The notes below the pieces were generated by a model that searched no databases, was not told the DNA's origin, and saw only the letters and a program-made list of their open reading frames with translations. From Cotesia glomerata (taxonomy: Eukaryota > Arthropoda > Insecta > Hymenoptera > Braconidae), in contig NC_058160.1 of NCBI RefSeq assembly GCF_020080835.1, forward strand, positions 3,038,001 to 3,102,000: 64,000 bases of DNA, read 5' to 3'. The stretch's first letter is position 1. The number at the start of each line of letters is the position of its first letter. Shown here piece by piece: positions 50,009-60,576 of the stretch. The position numbers were made by a program, and so were the translations under genes.

Positions 50009-52394
50009 TTACAGTAATCAATTCAACAGGAGTCAAAACTTTCAATTTTTTGATATCATATCCATACGCCTCCAAAACATCCGCAGGCAATTCTTCTTGA
50101 TGAGCAATCAACTCCAACTCCCTATTAATCCTCTCGCAATTCTCATTGATTTCCTCCTGGATCTCATTCGAGCAAATGAGCGCCAATTTTCCCAAACTCA
50201 ACATGCTCTTCTTCCTCCTCACCAGCTCAGTCTCTCTGATCGCAAGTTTATGCAAAGTATCAGCCGCCAATCTGTACTCTTCCATCAAAGAATTCTGAAC
50301 CCAGCTTAGCTCCGGATGCTCCGAGATTTTCTCCATCAACTCTCCCTTTCCTTCTCTCCTACACCTCTCGACCAGCTGGCCCGATCTTCCGTCCTTAACA
50401 TACCAAGAGAACAAGAACCCAGCAAAATCTTGAGCAGCAAACTTCTCCGCGTAGCTATCCAGTCTAGCTTTATTATCAGTCAACTCGCAGATCCTCACCA
50501 GAGAAGCAAAGTCACAATATTTCTCCGCCAACATCGCCGCATTTTCAAACTGCTCGTTCCTGATCAACGGCGCGATCAAATTAGTTCTCTCTGCTTCATA
50601 CTGCTTCACCAGAATCTCAAACTTATCCGTACCTCGGATACTCTCCAGGTGACACTTTTTCCCATCGAGAATCAAATCAACCAGACCGACAATCTGCTCG
50701 TACAATTCATTTTTCAAGGATGTATCATTGGTTCCAGTAACTCCATGCTTCAACGTCAAATTTTGCAAAGTATACAAACAATTTCTTAAATCTTGTTTCC
50801 CAGAAGATGAAGCAGCTGTCCAGGGCAAATATTCCGTGACGGCCTTGGAGTTGCTCGTCGGTACGAATCTATCAGCATTCGCTTGCCTGAATTTAATAAC
50901 CTGAATAGTGAAATAGAAAAAATTGTTAAATGGTGAGATTTAAATTGCTTGAAGTTGAATGCTTCAAAAACCAAAGCAATCATCTTTGACGGTAGACTAA
51001 AAGTTAGCAATGATGCTTGTATAAATGCGGAGAATATTTTAGTTAATAATAGCGTTATTCCCTATGTTAATACTGTCAAATATCTAGGGGTCATTTTAGA
51101 TAATAATCTCTCTTGGGAACATCAAGTATTAAAGATTGTAATCAAGCTATGAAAACGGTAGCTCAACTTAAAATTAACAATGAAATATTTAATGAACATT
51201 TGCGAATAAAATTAGTGACTACACTTATATTCCCGATTTTTTATTATTGTTGTGCTGCGTTTACTAACATGTCGAAAAAGCTGCTACTTAGGTTACAGAG
51301 AGAAATGAATTCTTGTGTAAGATTTATTTTCAAACTATCCAGATATGAACATGTAACCCCGTATTATAATAAATTAGGGTGGCTAAAATTAAGGGGTTAT
51401 ATACAGTTAGAAGGCCGAAAAAAAAAGCGAATTTTCCAGAATTTTTTCTGAGAAAACTTTTAAATTATTGATCTAAAAATTTGTGCACATAATATGGTAT
51501 CTTTTAACTGTATTTTAAAACTTAGTATTAGTAAAAATATTTATTTGGAAAGGAGCTACAGCTGATCTCTGGGAGCTCCTCTTAAAAAAGACGTTTTGCG
51601 GTGACTACTATATCTCTGAACTGAATCCTCTGAAATTGAAAAACCGAACAGATTTCGTTAAAGTAATGTTAAATCTAGTAATTAATCAAAGGAATAAGCA
51701 AAATAAATTTTTTTGACAAAATGGCGGTTTCTCAAAAAAAAAAAAAAATTGATTTTTGATCAAAATTTCGGCTTTAAATTGTTTGTGAAAAAAAAATATT
51801 TATCGGTGAGAAAAAATCTTCGATTAATTATTAAAAAATATACTTAAGAAGCTCGTGTTAAAATTTGAGACTAATCGGTTTAGCCGTTTTCGAGTAATGT
51901 TGGTCACCGACTTTGTAAACACCATTTTGAGAAAAACGCGTTTAAAGTTTGAAAAGCACTTTATATAGGATAAATTTTTTTTTTTTTATTTGCGTGTAAC
52001 TTCGAAAATATTCACCGGAACGATATGAAATTTTCTGTGTGTATTCTTAAATATATGTACATTAAGAAAATGAAATAAAAAAAAAAATCGATTTTTTGAA
52101 AATTCTAACTGTATTAACCCCTTAAGTAAGAGACGAGATTACTTCATAGCTTGTTTGTTTTTCAAAGAAATAAGGCTAAATTATCGGCAGCTGTTTGGCC
52201 CAGGACTTAAATATCTTAATGTTTCAATGCGTAGAAGTGACATTAGACAAGATTACTTGCGTCTGCCAAGAGCAAATAGTAATATGTATGAACAATCTTT
52301 TATAATCCATGGCATACGTGTCTGGAACTCGTTGCCACTTGGGCTGACAACTGCGGATAGTCTTCCCGAATTTCAAAATGCCTCTTTTTCATTT

Positions 52395-52427
<33 letters not shown>

Positions 52428-52535
52428 TAGGGTGGCGCAAAAAAAAACGACTATTTTTTTTTTTCGAGTCTCAAGTGAAAAAATGTCAGTTTTTGATATT
52501 TTAAGAGCCCTCTCCAAAGAACAGCTCAAAAAAAA

Positions 52536-52566
<31 letters not shown>

Positions 52567-55447
52567 AATGTATTGCTTATTGATGGCCTTGAGGGAGCTT
52601 CTAAGGACAAATAAATATATATCTAACTATCTAACTAACCTCGTGTAAAACTCCCAGAAGAATAGCATTAACTTGAGAAATATACTGTGAAATCTGCTGC
52701 GCTGGCTTCTCAGACTGCGTGACCTCTACAGCGCTGCTCACCAAATTCGGCAGGACCAAATGAATAGAACTAACTTCTCTGTAAAAAATATCCCTGGCTG
52801 TCAGCTCACTGGAAGCATTACCAGCCGCTTCTTCCGACAAAGTCTGCTCTATAACTTGGTCCATCAAATCAGGGTATCTATTTTGTAAATTAAATATCGC
52901 CAAGGCAGCAACTATTTTCTCCGCGTACTCTCCAATGACATGAGAAGTCGCCATGATCACTCCGCGGTAAGTAACAGCGCAGAACCGGTCCCACAAGCCG
53001 TAGTCTTTAAGAAAACTAACAAACAAATTGAGCGCTTTTTGCTTTCCTTCCAGCTGATGAGGAATCTGCATGGACATCACAGTGGTGATTGTCAGCGAGG
53101 AGTCCAAGTGATTGGCCCACCTGGGATCATTAGCAGGGTAATCATCAATCAACTTGCTAGCAACCTTCAAAGCAAGAGTGTCCAAGCTCGCGTCAATATC
53201 CATCACCGGTTCTTCTTCAATTGGAAAAAGCTCCGCTAGGATCTGCTGGCACTCGGACTTGTTTTGTCTCAAGTGGAACAAAAAGGCAGCTTTGAGCTGC
53301 TCGACCCCATCAGAGGTGTAGTACATCTCGCGTATCTTGTCATTGGAGTACATAGTCTCGAGATTTTCTCCGGGAGAATCCACGCTGGTGTTACTTAAAT
53401 CAGCGTAACTCGAGTTGAAGTCCTGAGCTGTGAAATCTGAGGTCTGGATGGTGATAAGTCCTAAATTCCGGGTGAAGAGAATCGGAGTGTTGGAGCACAA
53501 GTCACCTCCGAGGATTTTATCCTCTCCCCGACGGATGAGTTCAATTTTATCCTGCTCGTTCTCGTTGGTCACGTTGACGACCAGGACCGAGCAGTAATTG
53601 TAGACGATCGCTTCCCAGCCGGATAAAATAAACCGGTAGGAGTTGATGGTGTTGTCGATGTTGTCCTGGTAGAGCAAGGGACCTACTTTAACCGGGATGA
53701 ACCACTTGAAGGGGGTTATTAAAGTGGTGGAATTTAGCTGGAGAAGTCCCAGAGCAAACTGGACTTGGGGAGAAATTTCCTCGCAGTGAGCGGCTACTAG
53801 CAGGACGATTCCCTCGTCGTTGGTCTGCATGTCGATCAACCAGGTGTGGATGCTTGAAGGATTGCAAGCTGCGTTCTCCCAGGAGACTCGCTGGAAGGCC
53901 TGGGCTACCACGTGGCCTACATCCTCGTCGAACTCCATCTTCTCCTGGTCGTTGACCGGGAATGACCAGTATTGCAGGGAAGAGCCGGCGAGAATTAGCA
54001 CTCTTGAGCCTTGGTCACCGAAGTAGGTGCACAGGACCTTCGACAACTTCGTCTCGGTCATCGGGGACTGCGGGATGGTTCCGAATATCAAGGAGGACAT
54101 CCGACGGCCAATACCCCCGAGCCACCCGGGACTGGTCCGAAGGACTCGGCAGGTGATGGTGTTCCTCCCGGCGACGAACAGCGGCTGGAGGAGAGCCACG
54201 GTGCAGGTTGTGGTCGCCAGGATACACCCGTGGCCAGGAATGTGGGTCAGACAGTCGACTTCCTGGCCGGCAAGCTCCGCCGATATCTCCACCGAGGACT
54301 CCTCGTGGGCGACCGAGGGCCAGTAGCGGACGATTCCTTCTGGAGAGACCGCCATGCAGGAGGGAACCTGGTGGCCTGGGGATGTCCACACGGAGATGCA
54401 GTCCGCTTTGTGGGCAAGGTCGCTCTGGGGGAGGAGAAGTTCGCGGCATTGGCTTTTGAAAGCTAGTCGTTGCTGCTTCGGGTCGTGGAGAGTTGTTTTA
54501 CATTGCCATACTAAGAGACGTCGGTTGCAGACCAGCCAGGCCCATCCATGCTGGGATACTCGGACAGTTACCTGCGTGCTACGGTCCACGAAGGTCAGTG
54601 CTTCGGTGACCAATACGGGTAAGGAGGAACCGAAGGACTCTACTGTGTGACCCGCGCTACGGCATAGAACCTGGATTGACTGGTTTGAACGACCGGATAT
54701 GCTCACTCCGCTGGAATTTGAAGAAGTTTGGTTAGTTGTTTTTTGAGAAATGTTAGAGTAGATTTGGTTAAAAATATAAATATAATTAAGGGTGCATTAT
54801 ATATACATATAAAAATAATGAAAAGTACACAATTAGAATGATTCTCACCAATTTATGTCGTCAATTTATGGTGATAAATATTTAGGCTGCATTCGAAAAT
54901 GCTCTATCTCTAGATACATAATTAAATAAAAAGACCATTCGGCAGCCGAAATGGAAGTAGATTTCATCATGAATAGAAAAAAATATAACAAAGATTGTAT
55001 ACAGAACTAGGGCTTTTAACTTATATGCAATCGACAAAAATATATATCGACGGACAAATACTAAAACCAGTGCAATAGCAAATTTCATAATTGGCATAGG
55101 GGAATGGGGCATAATTTTGAGACTACACATATGACATGGTACTCACATTGAAGCTTATTTAAAGAGCTTTCGGATGCAATTTACAGAATTGCAATAAGTT
55201 ATCCCATTCAAAAGTTATTCGAGTTCGAAAGTGAAGAAATATGAATTTTTATGATTTTCAAAATTTTGAAATCCTGGTATTTCTAAATTACTTGACCGAT
55301 TAAGCTCATCTTCGAACTTGACTTTGGTATTTATCTGTAGAATAAGTATGTTGAGTTTGGTAGAGATCCGTTGTAAATTGGCGACGCTATCGTCCTGACA
55401 AGCCGCGTTATATCCCATATATATAAATATATATATATAGATATATA

Positions 55448-55508
<61 letters not shown>

Positions 55509-58500
55509 CATACATATATAAACTTTTGAACCATATGCATTTTCTGAATTCGCTTGACGAGCTGAGTCGAAATATAGCAAAATTTTTCAAAAGTTCCGTC
55601 ATGAGGACCAATGCAATAGTTAGATTTCTATGAAATCTACTAAAAATGACCCTGTATCTTGTGAACTATTGACATTTTCGGTGTCATAACGCTGATTTAT
55701 CACAAAAAAATCTGGAAAACGGTTGACCTTAAAGGCCATCCCTGCAACTTCCGCTAATTCCATATCTAAGCGCTTAAAATTGCAGTTATGAGGTTTTTGA
55801 GCTCTTCAAGTCAAAAGTCTGATAAAAATTTCGATTATTCGTTAATTTATTCAAGAGTTATTGCACTTCGAAAGTTCAAAAAATAGTGTTCTTTGAAACT
55901 TTTATCAGACTTTTGACTTGAAGAGCTCAAAAACCTCATAAGTGCAATTTTTTGTGATAAATCAGCGTTATGAGACGTGCACTTTTCTGATTTTCAAAAA
56001 TTATCTTTTCTCTCCGTGTAGAGTAATAAATTGATAATTCCGTGAAACTTTTTAAAAATTTAATTCGTTAAACTCGGGTCATGATTTTCTTACAGTAAAC
56101 GAAATAAAGAAGAAAAAAATTTGATACATGAGTAATTTTTTTTTTAGCTTCATGAAAATATTACCACGTCAGAACCAATTTTACACATAAAAATAATTTT
56201 TAAGACAGTAATAAATTAATTTGTATCAGTTTAATACTTGAATAATCAAAATTTTATACATTTAGAAGTTTACGTCTGAATAACTTTAGAACGGCTGTCT
56301 TTATGATAAAAGTGTAAGAGACCTTTTTTTGTAGAGCGTTGAATTCTCTACAAGAATATGCTATGGACTTATTTATATGAGGTGCGTATGCCGAGCTAAA
56401 AAAATAAACAAAAAAAAAGAATTGTTTTTCCTATGTTATTTAAATGGGAAATGAAAAATTAGGGACAGATACCTCTAAATATTAATATTAAGAGCTCCGC
56501 TTTGAACAGGCTTCTGTTCTCACCTTCATGCAAGTTTTCAGCCTGTTTTTTCGTTGAAAAAAAAAGTCGCCTAAAATTTAAACACCCTAATGGAGACCTT
56601 TGTGACGTATCACAACTTATTGCGTAGATTTCAACCGATAACAGATTGCACACTAAGACTCATTTATAAATCTTTTTCTAAATTTAAAATTGCCTCAAAG
56701 GTCGCCTGGGGTCCACTAGACTCCATGTGTCCTCAACGGGTTAATTATCCAGAAAGAAGATGCAAACCACTTATCGCACATGTGAGTATTTTACATTTAA
56801 TATGTAATTATTAGTTTTTGTAATAATAACAATAAAATTGATTTTTTTTTAATTATTTTATGATTATTCTACAACGTCAAAATCAGTGCAACAGAACCAT
56901 GTGAATTTCCAAAAATAATCAGAAATAGTTTTATTTGTTTTTAATGACACTTGGAATTTTTATTCATTAATAATTATTAATCTTAATTAAAAATTTATTG
57001 ATAATTAATAATAAAAATAGGTATTATGATCTGGACATTTTTATGACTGGTTGAATAATAACGTTAGGTAATTATTTCTTATAATTAGAAATTGATATAA
57101 AAAATAACAAACGCAGTGGGACAGCGTATAAAAGCTCGAGAAAAATATTCCTGATGTCATATTATCAAAAACTTTTTCTTTCTACACAAATAACTCAATA
57201 TTGAAGAAAATAAAAGCCATGTTGAAGACAATATTACTTATGTTACTAATATACTTCGCGGTTGGAAGTTCAATTCATTATCCGGCAAGAAAATGCAAAC
57301 CACTGCACATATTTGTAAGTATTAAATTATAAAAGTATGTAATTAATAAATTTAAATGAAAACGAATGACTTGGTGATTAATGTCAATAATAATAATTTA
57401 TATTTTTAGTTTTATTAGCTGTCCAGTCTAATACAACAATTTTTTCTCCAATTTTTCGTAATATTGTTGGACAGCCAATAAAACTAAAAATATAGAATAT
57501 TATAAAACCAGTCTTTAGAAAAAATAAATATCAAAAATATAATAATAATGTTGTTTTCTTTCTCCAGTGTGACAATAGTTCAGAATGTTGCTCCAAAGTT
57601 TGTGACATCAAAGATACAGGCGTAAAATTATGTTCAAAGACAGAAAATAGTTCTTTAACTACTAATCAACAAGAAAAATCAACTACACGGCCATGTAAAG
57701 CTTACAAAGTATCTAAAGCAACATTTGATTGCAGTTAAATTTATTTAATAAACAGCTTATTAGACTTTACTATAATATAATTCAATTACGTTAATTATTT
57801 TTAAGAATTTAATTTTTTTTTGATAGTTCAAAATTAAGTTAAAGTGATTAATAAAAAAAAATCATTTAAATCATTTAAAAAACCGTTACAAATCAATGAC
57901 GACGACTCTATGCCTCAAAAAAATGTTTTTATTTTGTCATTATTAAATCGAAGTTTAATTTACTAATCTGTTACTTTTTTGTTATTATTATTATTAGTTT
58001 TGTTCTAAACTAAACGAATTTTGTTTACTAATAATACAAATCTAATTTAATTAAATAAGCATAAAAACATTATACATTAAACATAAAATACTAATTAAAA
58101 TTTACAAAATAACCAATGTTTGATAATCGGTCAACTACTGGAACACTCCGGTCAATTTACTGGATCAAGCCGGTCAACTACTGGTGTTTTTATCTTATCT
58201 GCATTTAAATGTGAATTTATATGTAATTTTATGAATAATTCAAATAAATAACATCACATATCAAAAACTTGAATATTTTAAATTAAAATAAACTTAAAAT
58301 TTGTATTTTAGCGTATAATAATTATATTACGATCAATTGAAATGCCAAAAATCCTTAATCGGTCAACTACTGGTACATTTACCCTATTAATAATTGATAA
58401 TCATTAAAAATTTTTTTATTTCTTTAAAATTGTAAATTAGTATAATTATTTCATTTCAAATTCACGAAAATGAAATTAGAAGACATTTAACAATTTTTAT

Positions 58501-58781
58501 GATTTTTTTTGTATTAAAAAAATTGTTTAAAAAAAATTAAATAACTATAAGTGCAATTTCGTTAAAAATTTTTTTTTTAGTTATAATTTAATTAATAAAA
58601 TAATTTTTAACCGTCTACTTATTGTAGTATCATTTAAATTTCATTTTTTTATATATTTAGCGATTTTATAAAAAATAATTTACCTGCTTTGCCTCCTCAA
58701 TGATTGTGCCATAGACAATCTTTTTCTCGACGGCGATGACACACTGCGACTCATAAAGCTCCCAATACTATGCCGGTCCAT
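48683..58781 (-). CDS. Nup133: Nucleoporin Nup133 (5 coding exons)
   Basis: Coding order on the minus strand: 58781-58684, 54710-52640, 50900-50013, 49932-49710, 48831-48683; phases agree, giving 1142 residues (human 1156). The short first exon encodes a basic Ser/Arg-rich N-terminal tail. The large second exon encodes the beta-propeller, with FGSSLPVLVTEAL, VSPEGIVRYWPS and the diagnostic WLGGIGRRMSSLIFG, then the start of the helical stack (DDYPANDPRWA). Later exons carry AEKYCDF-LVRICELTDNKARL, LYTCEEN with FDFKKALDLLDYVDE, and a terminal NFQYLIRLIYE. Nup133 anchors the Nup107-160 scaffold of the nuclear pore and its propeller carries a membrane-binding loop. Position 54706 is GTG inside the exon, not the start; the ATG is at 58781. 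The first CDS intron hosts another gene and the second is LINE-derived. Confidence 0.95.
48966..49406 (-). mobile_element. 5' part of a Helitron with one palindromic unit (Nup133 last intron)
   Basis: The minus-strand 5' end TCTATATTATTAAGAA is at 49406, followed by the conserved 5' block and one palindromic unit at about 49015-49235. The CTAG 3' terminus was not found, so the copy is 3'-truncated or rearranged. Confidence 0.65.
49980..50007. repeat. A28 homopolymer in a short Nup133 intron
   Basis: On the coding (minus) strand it is T28 lying directly after the GTAAG donor at 50012, within an 80-bp intron (49933-50012). Confidence 0.9.
51393..52121. mobile_element. piggyBac-type MITE inserted in the LINE
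   Basis: Flanked by TTAA (51389-51392 and 52122-52125). The ends are GGGGTTATATACAGTTAGAA and the complement TTCTAACTGTATTAACCCC. Removing it together with one TTAA restores the LINE reading frame across the junction (WLKL to DYFIACL), which confirms the boundaries. It shares interior words with 18531-19123. Confidence 0.85.
52395..52565. repeat. TA microsatellites in the LINE 3' region
   Basis: TA runs at 52396-52428 and 52541-52565 flank a short A/T-rich segment beginning GGGTGGCGCAAAAAAAAACG. Confidence 0.8.
54838..54945 (+). mobile_element. Helitron fragment
   Basis: GATTCTCACCAATTTATG through CTCTATCTCTAGATACATAA matches the 5' block of the 23039-24011 family. A further short piece (about 55645-55680, ACCCTGTATCTTGTGAACTA) follows after about 700 bp of other sequence. 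Confidence 0.55.
55421..55510. repeat. TA microsatellite
   Basis: Near-pure TA run with short interruptions at its left end. Confidence 0.9.
55686..55970. mobile_element. Inverted-repeat element with AACTTCCCGC-family core
   Basis: ATAACGCTGATTTATCACAA at 55686 is complemented by TTGTGATAAATCAGCGTTAT ending at 55970. Inside, GAGCTCTTCAAGTCAAAAGT and its complement form a second pair of arms, next to the GGCCATCCCTGCAACTTCC block shared with 9245-9480 and 37137. Non-coding. Confidence 0.65.
56735..56781 (+). pseudogene. Decayed copy of exon 1 of the nested cystine-knot gene
   Basis: The segment encoding NYPERRCKPL and the following donor GTGAGTATT align with HYPARKCKPL and GTAAGTATT of the gene at 57219, and similarity runs on into the intron. 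No signal-peptide sequence precedes it, and no intact second exon was found before 57200. Read as a duplicated, partly lost gene; a diverged functional paralogue with a different 5' exon is less likely. Confidence 0.55.
57127..57134 (+). promoter_or_regulatory. TATA box of the nested peptide gene
   Basis: TATAAAAG stands 92 bp before the ATG in a locally GC-richer stretch (GGGACAGCG before, CTCGAG after). Spacing would put transcription start at about 57155-57165. Confidence 0.6.
57219..57738 (+). CDS. Small secreted cystine-knot-like peptide (2 exons), nested in Nup133
   Basis: Exons 57219-57314 and 57568-57738; 88 residues. Seen: a hydrophobic signal peptide (about 1-18) and a short N-terminal stretch. 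The cysteine framework C26-x6-C33-x5-C39-C40-x3-C44-x9-C54 fits the inhibitor cystine knot (knottin) spacing. A Thr/Ser/Gln-rich linker and an extra pair, C75 and C87, follow. The phase-0 intron falls just before the second cysteine. It has its own TATA box (57127) and polyadenylation signal (57747), so it is a self-contained gene inside a Nup133 intron on the opposite strand. Knottins serve as venom components, protease or channel inhibitors and antimicrobial peptides; which applies here cannot be told from sequence. Toxin function is not asserted. Confidence 0.8.
57401..57492. repeat. Near-perfect hairpin in the peptide gene intron
   Basis: 25-base arms (57401-57425 and 57468-57492) with a single mismatch and a 42-base loop; the left arm starts TATTTTTAGTTTTATTAGCT. 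It could be a tiny MITE or a structured RNA segment. Confidence 0.7.
57747..57752 (+). terminator. Polyadenylation signal of the nested peptide gene
   Basis: AATAAA eight bases after the stop codon. Confidence 0.65.
58110..58384 (-). mobile_element. Partial copy of the TA-flanked element at 46541
   Basis: Ends CGGTCAACTACTGGTACATT then TACCC|TA, matching the right terminus of 46541-47478. GGTCAACTACTGG is repeated at about 58129 and 58174. The left terminus is missing. Confidence 0.55.
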
Positions 58782-58810
58782 TTTTATTTTATTTTTCAAC
58801 TCCAACAGAT

Positions 58811-60576
58811 CTGCAATTAATTTCAAATATTAGTTATCAAGAAATTTATAAAAAATAAAATTTATTTAATTTATTATTTTATTAAAAAAATACTAAAATT
58901 AATTATAAAATACTCGAAAAATATTTTTAAATTTTTAAATAACCAGGAAAATAAAACTAAAATTATTAAGTTGAAAAATAACTAAGTAAATAATTATATT
59001 AAATAAACATTTTAACAATTCACAAATTAAATAAATTGTGTTAAATTTTTTTTTTTTAATTAATAAACTCGAAAACAAAAACCACAAATAATTTTTCAAA
59101 CTTAAGATAAAAATTGTAAAAAAAATTAATTTCATAACAATAAAAATAATCAAATTAAATGAAAATTAATTTAGCAGATATTTTATAATTTATGACAATT
59201 TTTTGATTGCATTTTTAATTTATTAAAATTTCTACAAGTCCATATTTTTAATAATTTATTTTTGCCATAAATTATTTATTAAAGAAAATTAAAAAAATTG
59301 TGGCGACAGATAAATTTAATGTCATTTATAATTTTAAGAATTTTTTTAACAAATAAATTGTCAAAAAAAATGAGAAAAAAAATTGACATTTAGAAAATTA
59401 AAAAAACAAAAAATCCAATTTTTTTTAAATAATTTTTCGGAGCAAATTTATTTATTTAAAAAAAATTAAAAAATTGTCAAGCAACTTTTAACTTTAATGT
59501 CAATTCAAATTAATTTTTTTATTAACAATTACTAAATAAAAAAAAATAATAACGGTCTTTCTAACCTATTTAGCTGTAAAAAATACAAAATCTTGAAATT
59601 ACACTTATTTTCGTATCGCTTGCATAAATAATTATTTACAAACTTGTCATTAATAACCAATAACAATAATAAATACAAACATAAAAAATAAATAAACAAT
59701 TTATATTATCAAATTTAATTATTTACGTATTTCAAAACTTTCAATCTGAGGTTACGCCGGTTTTAAAATTTCTCTCGAACTTTTTTCACTCGAACATTAT
59801 TTTTCGAGTCAACTTTTTTTATATCGATAATAAAGAAATCGATCGTTCTCTTGCTTACCAACAATGCAGCCAACGATGAAAAATAAAAATAATAATAATA
59901 ACAAAGTTTTGTTTTTTTTCTTTTACAATTATTGTTATTGTATTTTTATGTTATTATTGTCTTATGTCGTCTAAAAACAATGTTTTGTTACTTAACAATT
60001 TAAAACTAACTCCACAAAACTCGTAAAATTTTTTGACATATTTAAACTGTGAAGATGAAAAAAAAATAATATATTGCAGAAAAAAAAAAAGTTATCTTAC
60101 AAATCAACACAAAGAGAATCATCTGCATAAATTATTTCTTATAAAAAAATTTTTAAAAAAATAACCTAAAAAAAATAAGAGAAATTTTTTTCTCCAACAA
60201 TATTGTGGTAAAATTTAGTATTATTTATTTAAAATTTTTCTAAAAGTGTTTTTGTATTTATATAAATATTTAACCTCAAGAATCTTTTCTTTTATCTGAT
60301 CTAGATATATTAAGATTTTATTTTCTTATCTTTTAATCCATCTATTATGTTTTTTCTGTCAAGAAAAAAAACAATAATAAACAATGAAAATTTTTATTTT
60401 ATATTTTACAAATCACAATTTTTTTTTTTTTTAATTTTTTTTTTTCACATAAAATGTTAAAATTGAAACACTTGATTTAAAAATTATTAATTACAGAAAT
60501 GAATTTTTTAATTAATTTATTTTTATATAAAAATTTAAAATTTAAACAATTGATTTAAAAATAATTAATTACAGAA
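58811..60576. promoter_or_regulatory. Divergent promoter region, Nup133 (-) and BED-finger gene (+)
   Basis: An acceptor on the minus strand (CAG ending at 58811, after AAATTAATTG) shows that Nup133 has a 5' UTR intron. The best partner donor is TTGTTG|GTAAGC at 59858, placing a non-coding first exon from about 59859 rightward. For the plus-strand gene, CAG at 60572-60574 just before the ATG likewise implies an upstream untranslated exon. Both start sites therefore fall within about 59860-60560. 59290-59560 holds AT-rich dispersed repeat. Confidence 0.5.

Larger units (their letters stand above)
50901..52639 (+). mobile_element. 5'-truncated LINE fragment filling a Nup133 intron (antisense)
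   Basis: The plus strand encodes the end of a reverse transcriptase and the following C-terminal region: LKLNASKTKAIIF and VKYLGVILDNNLSWEHQV (50949-51130), LLRLQREMNSCVRF, YYNKLGWLKL (to 51392), then DYFIACLFFK and FIIHGIRVWNSLPLGL (52140-52380). It has a stop at 50934, a frameshift near 51130, and a 729-bp TTAA element inserted at 51393-52121. The 3' end is AAGGACAAATAAATATATAT with a CTAACTAT-type tail. Its left and right limits coincide with the Nup133 splice sites. The clade was not assigned (Jockey/CR1-like in general appearance). Confidence 0.8.
54711..58683. other. Nup133 first CDS intron: nested gene and repeats
   Basis: Intron of 3973 bp with minus-strand donor (AGCAG|GTAAAT at 58683) and acceptor (TTCCAG at 54711). 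It contains a Helitron fragment (54838-54945), inverted-repeat elements (55686-55970), a TA tract, a decayed peptide-gene exon (56735-56781), the nested cystine-knot gene (57219-57738) and a transposon end (58110-58384). Confidence 0.85.

Noticed and set aside
54011..54466. 151-codon plus-strand frame and overlapping frames on both strands
   Set aside because: Shadows of the GC-richer Nup133 exon; the Nup133 frame has strong family signatures.
54706..54706. Start of Nup133 at the left end of its large exon
   Set aside because: The codon there is GTG within the exon. A CAG acceptor at 54711 and a phase-matched upstream exon with ATG at 58781 give the real start.
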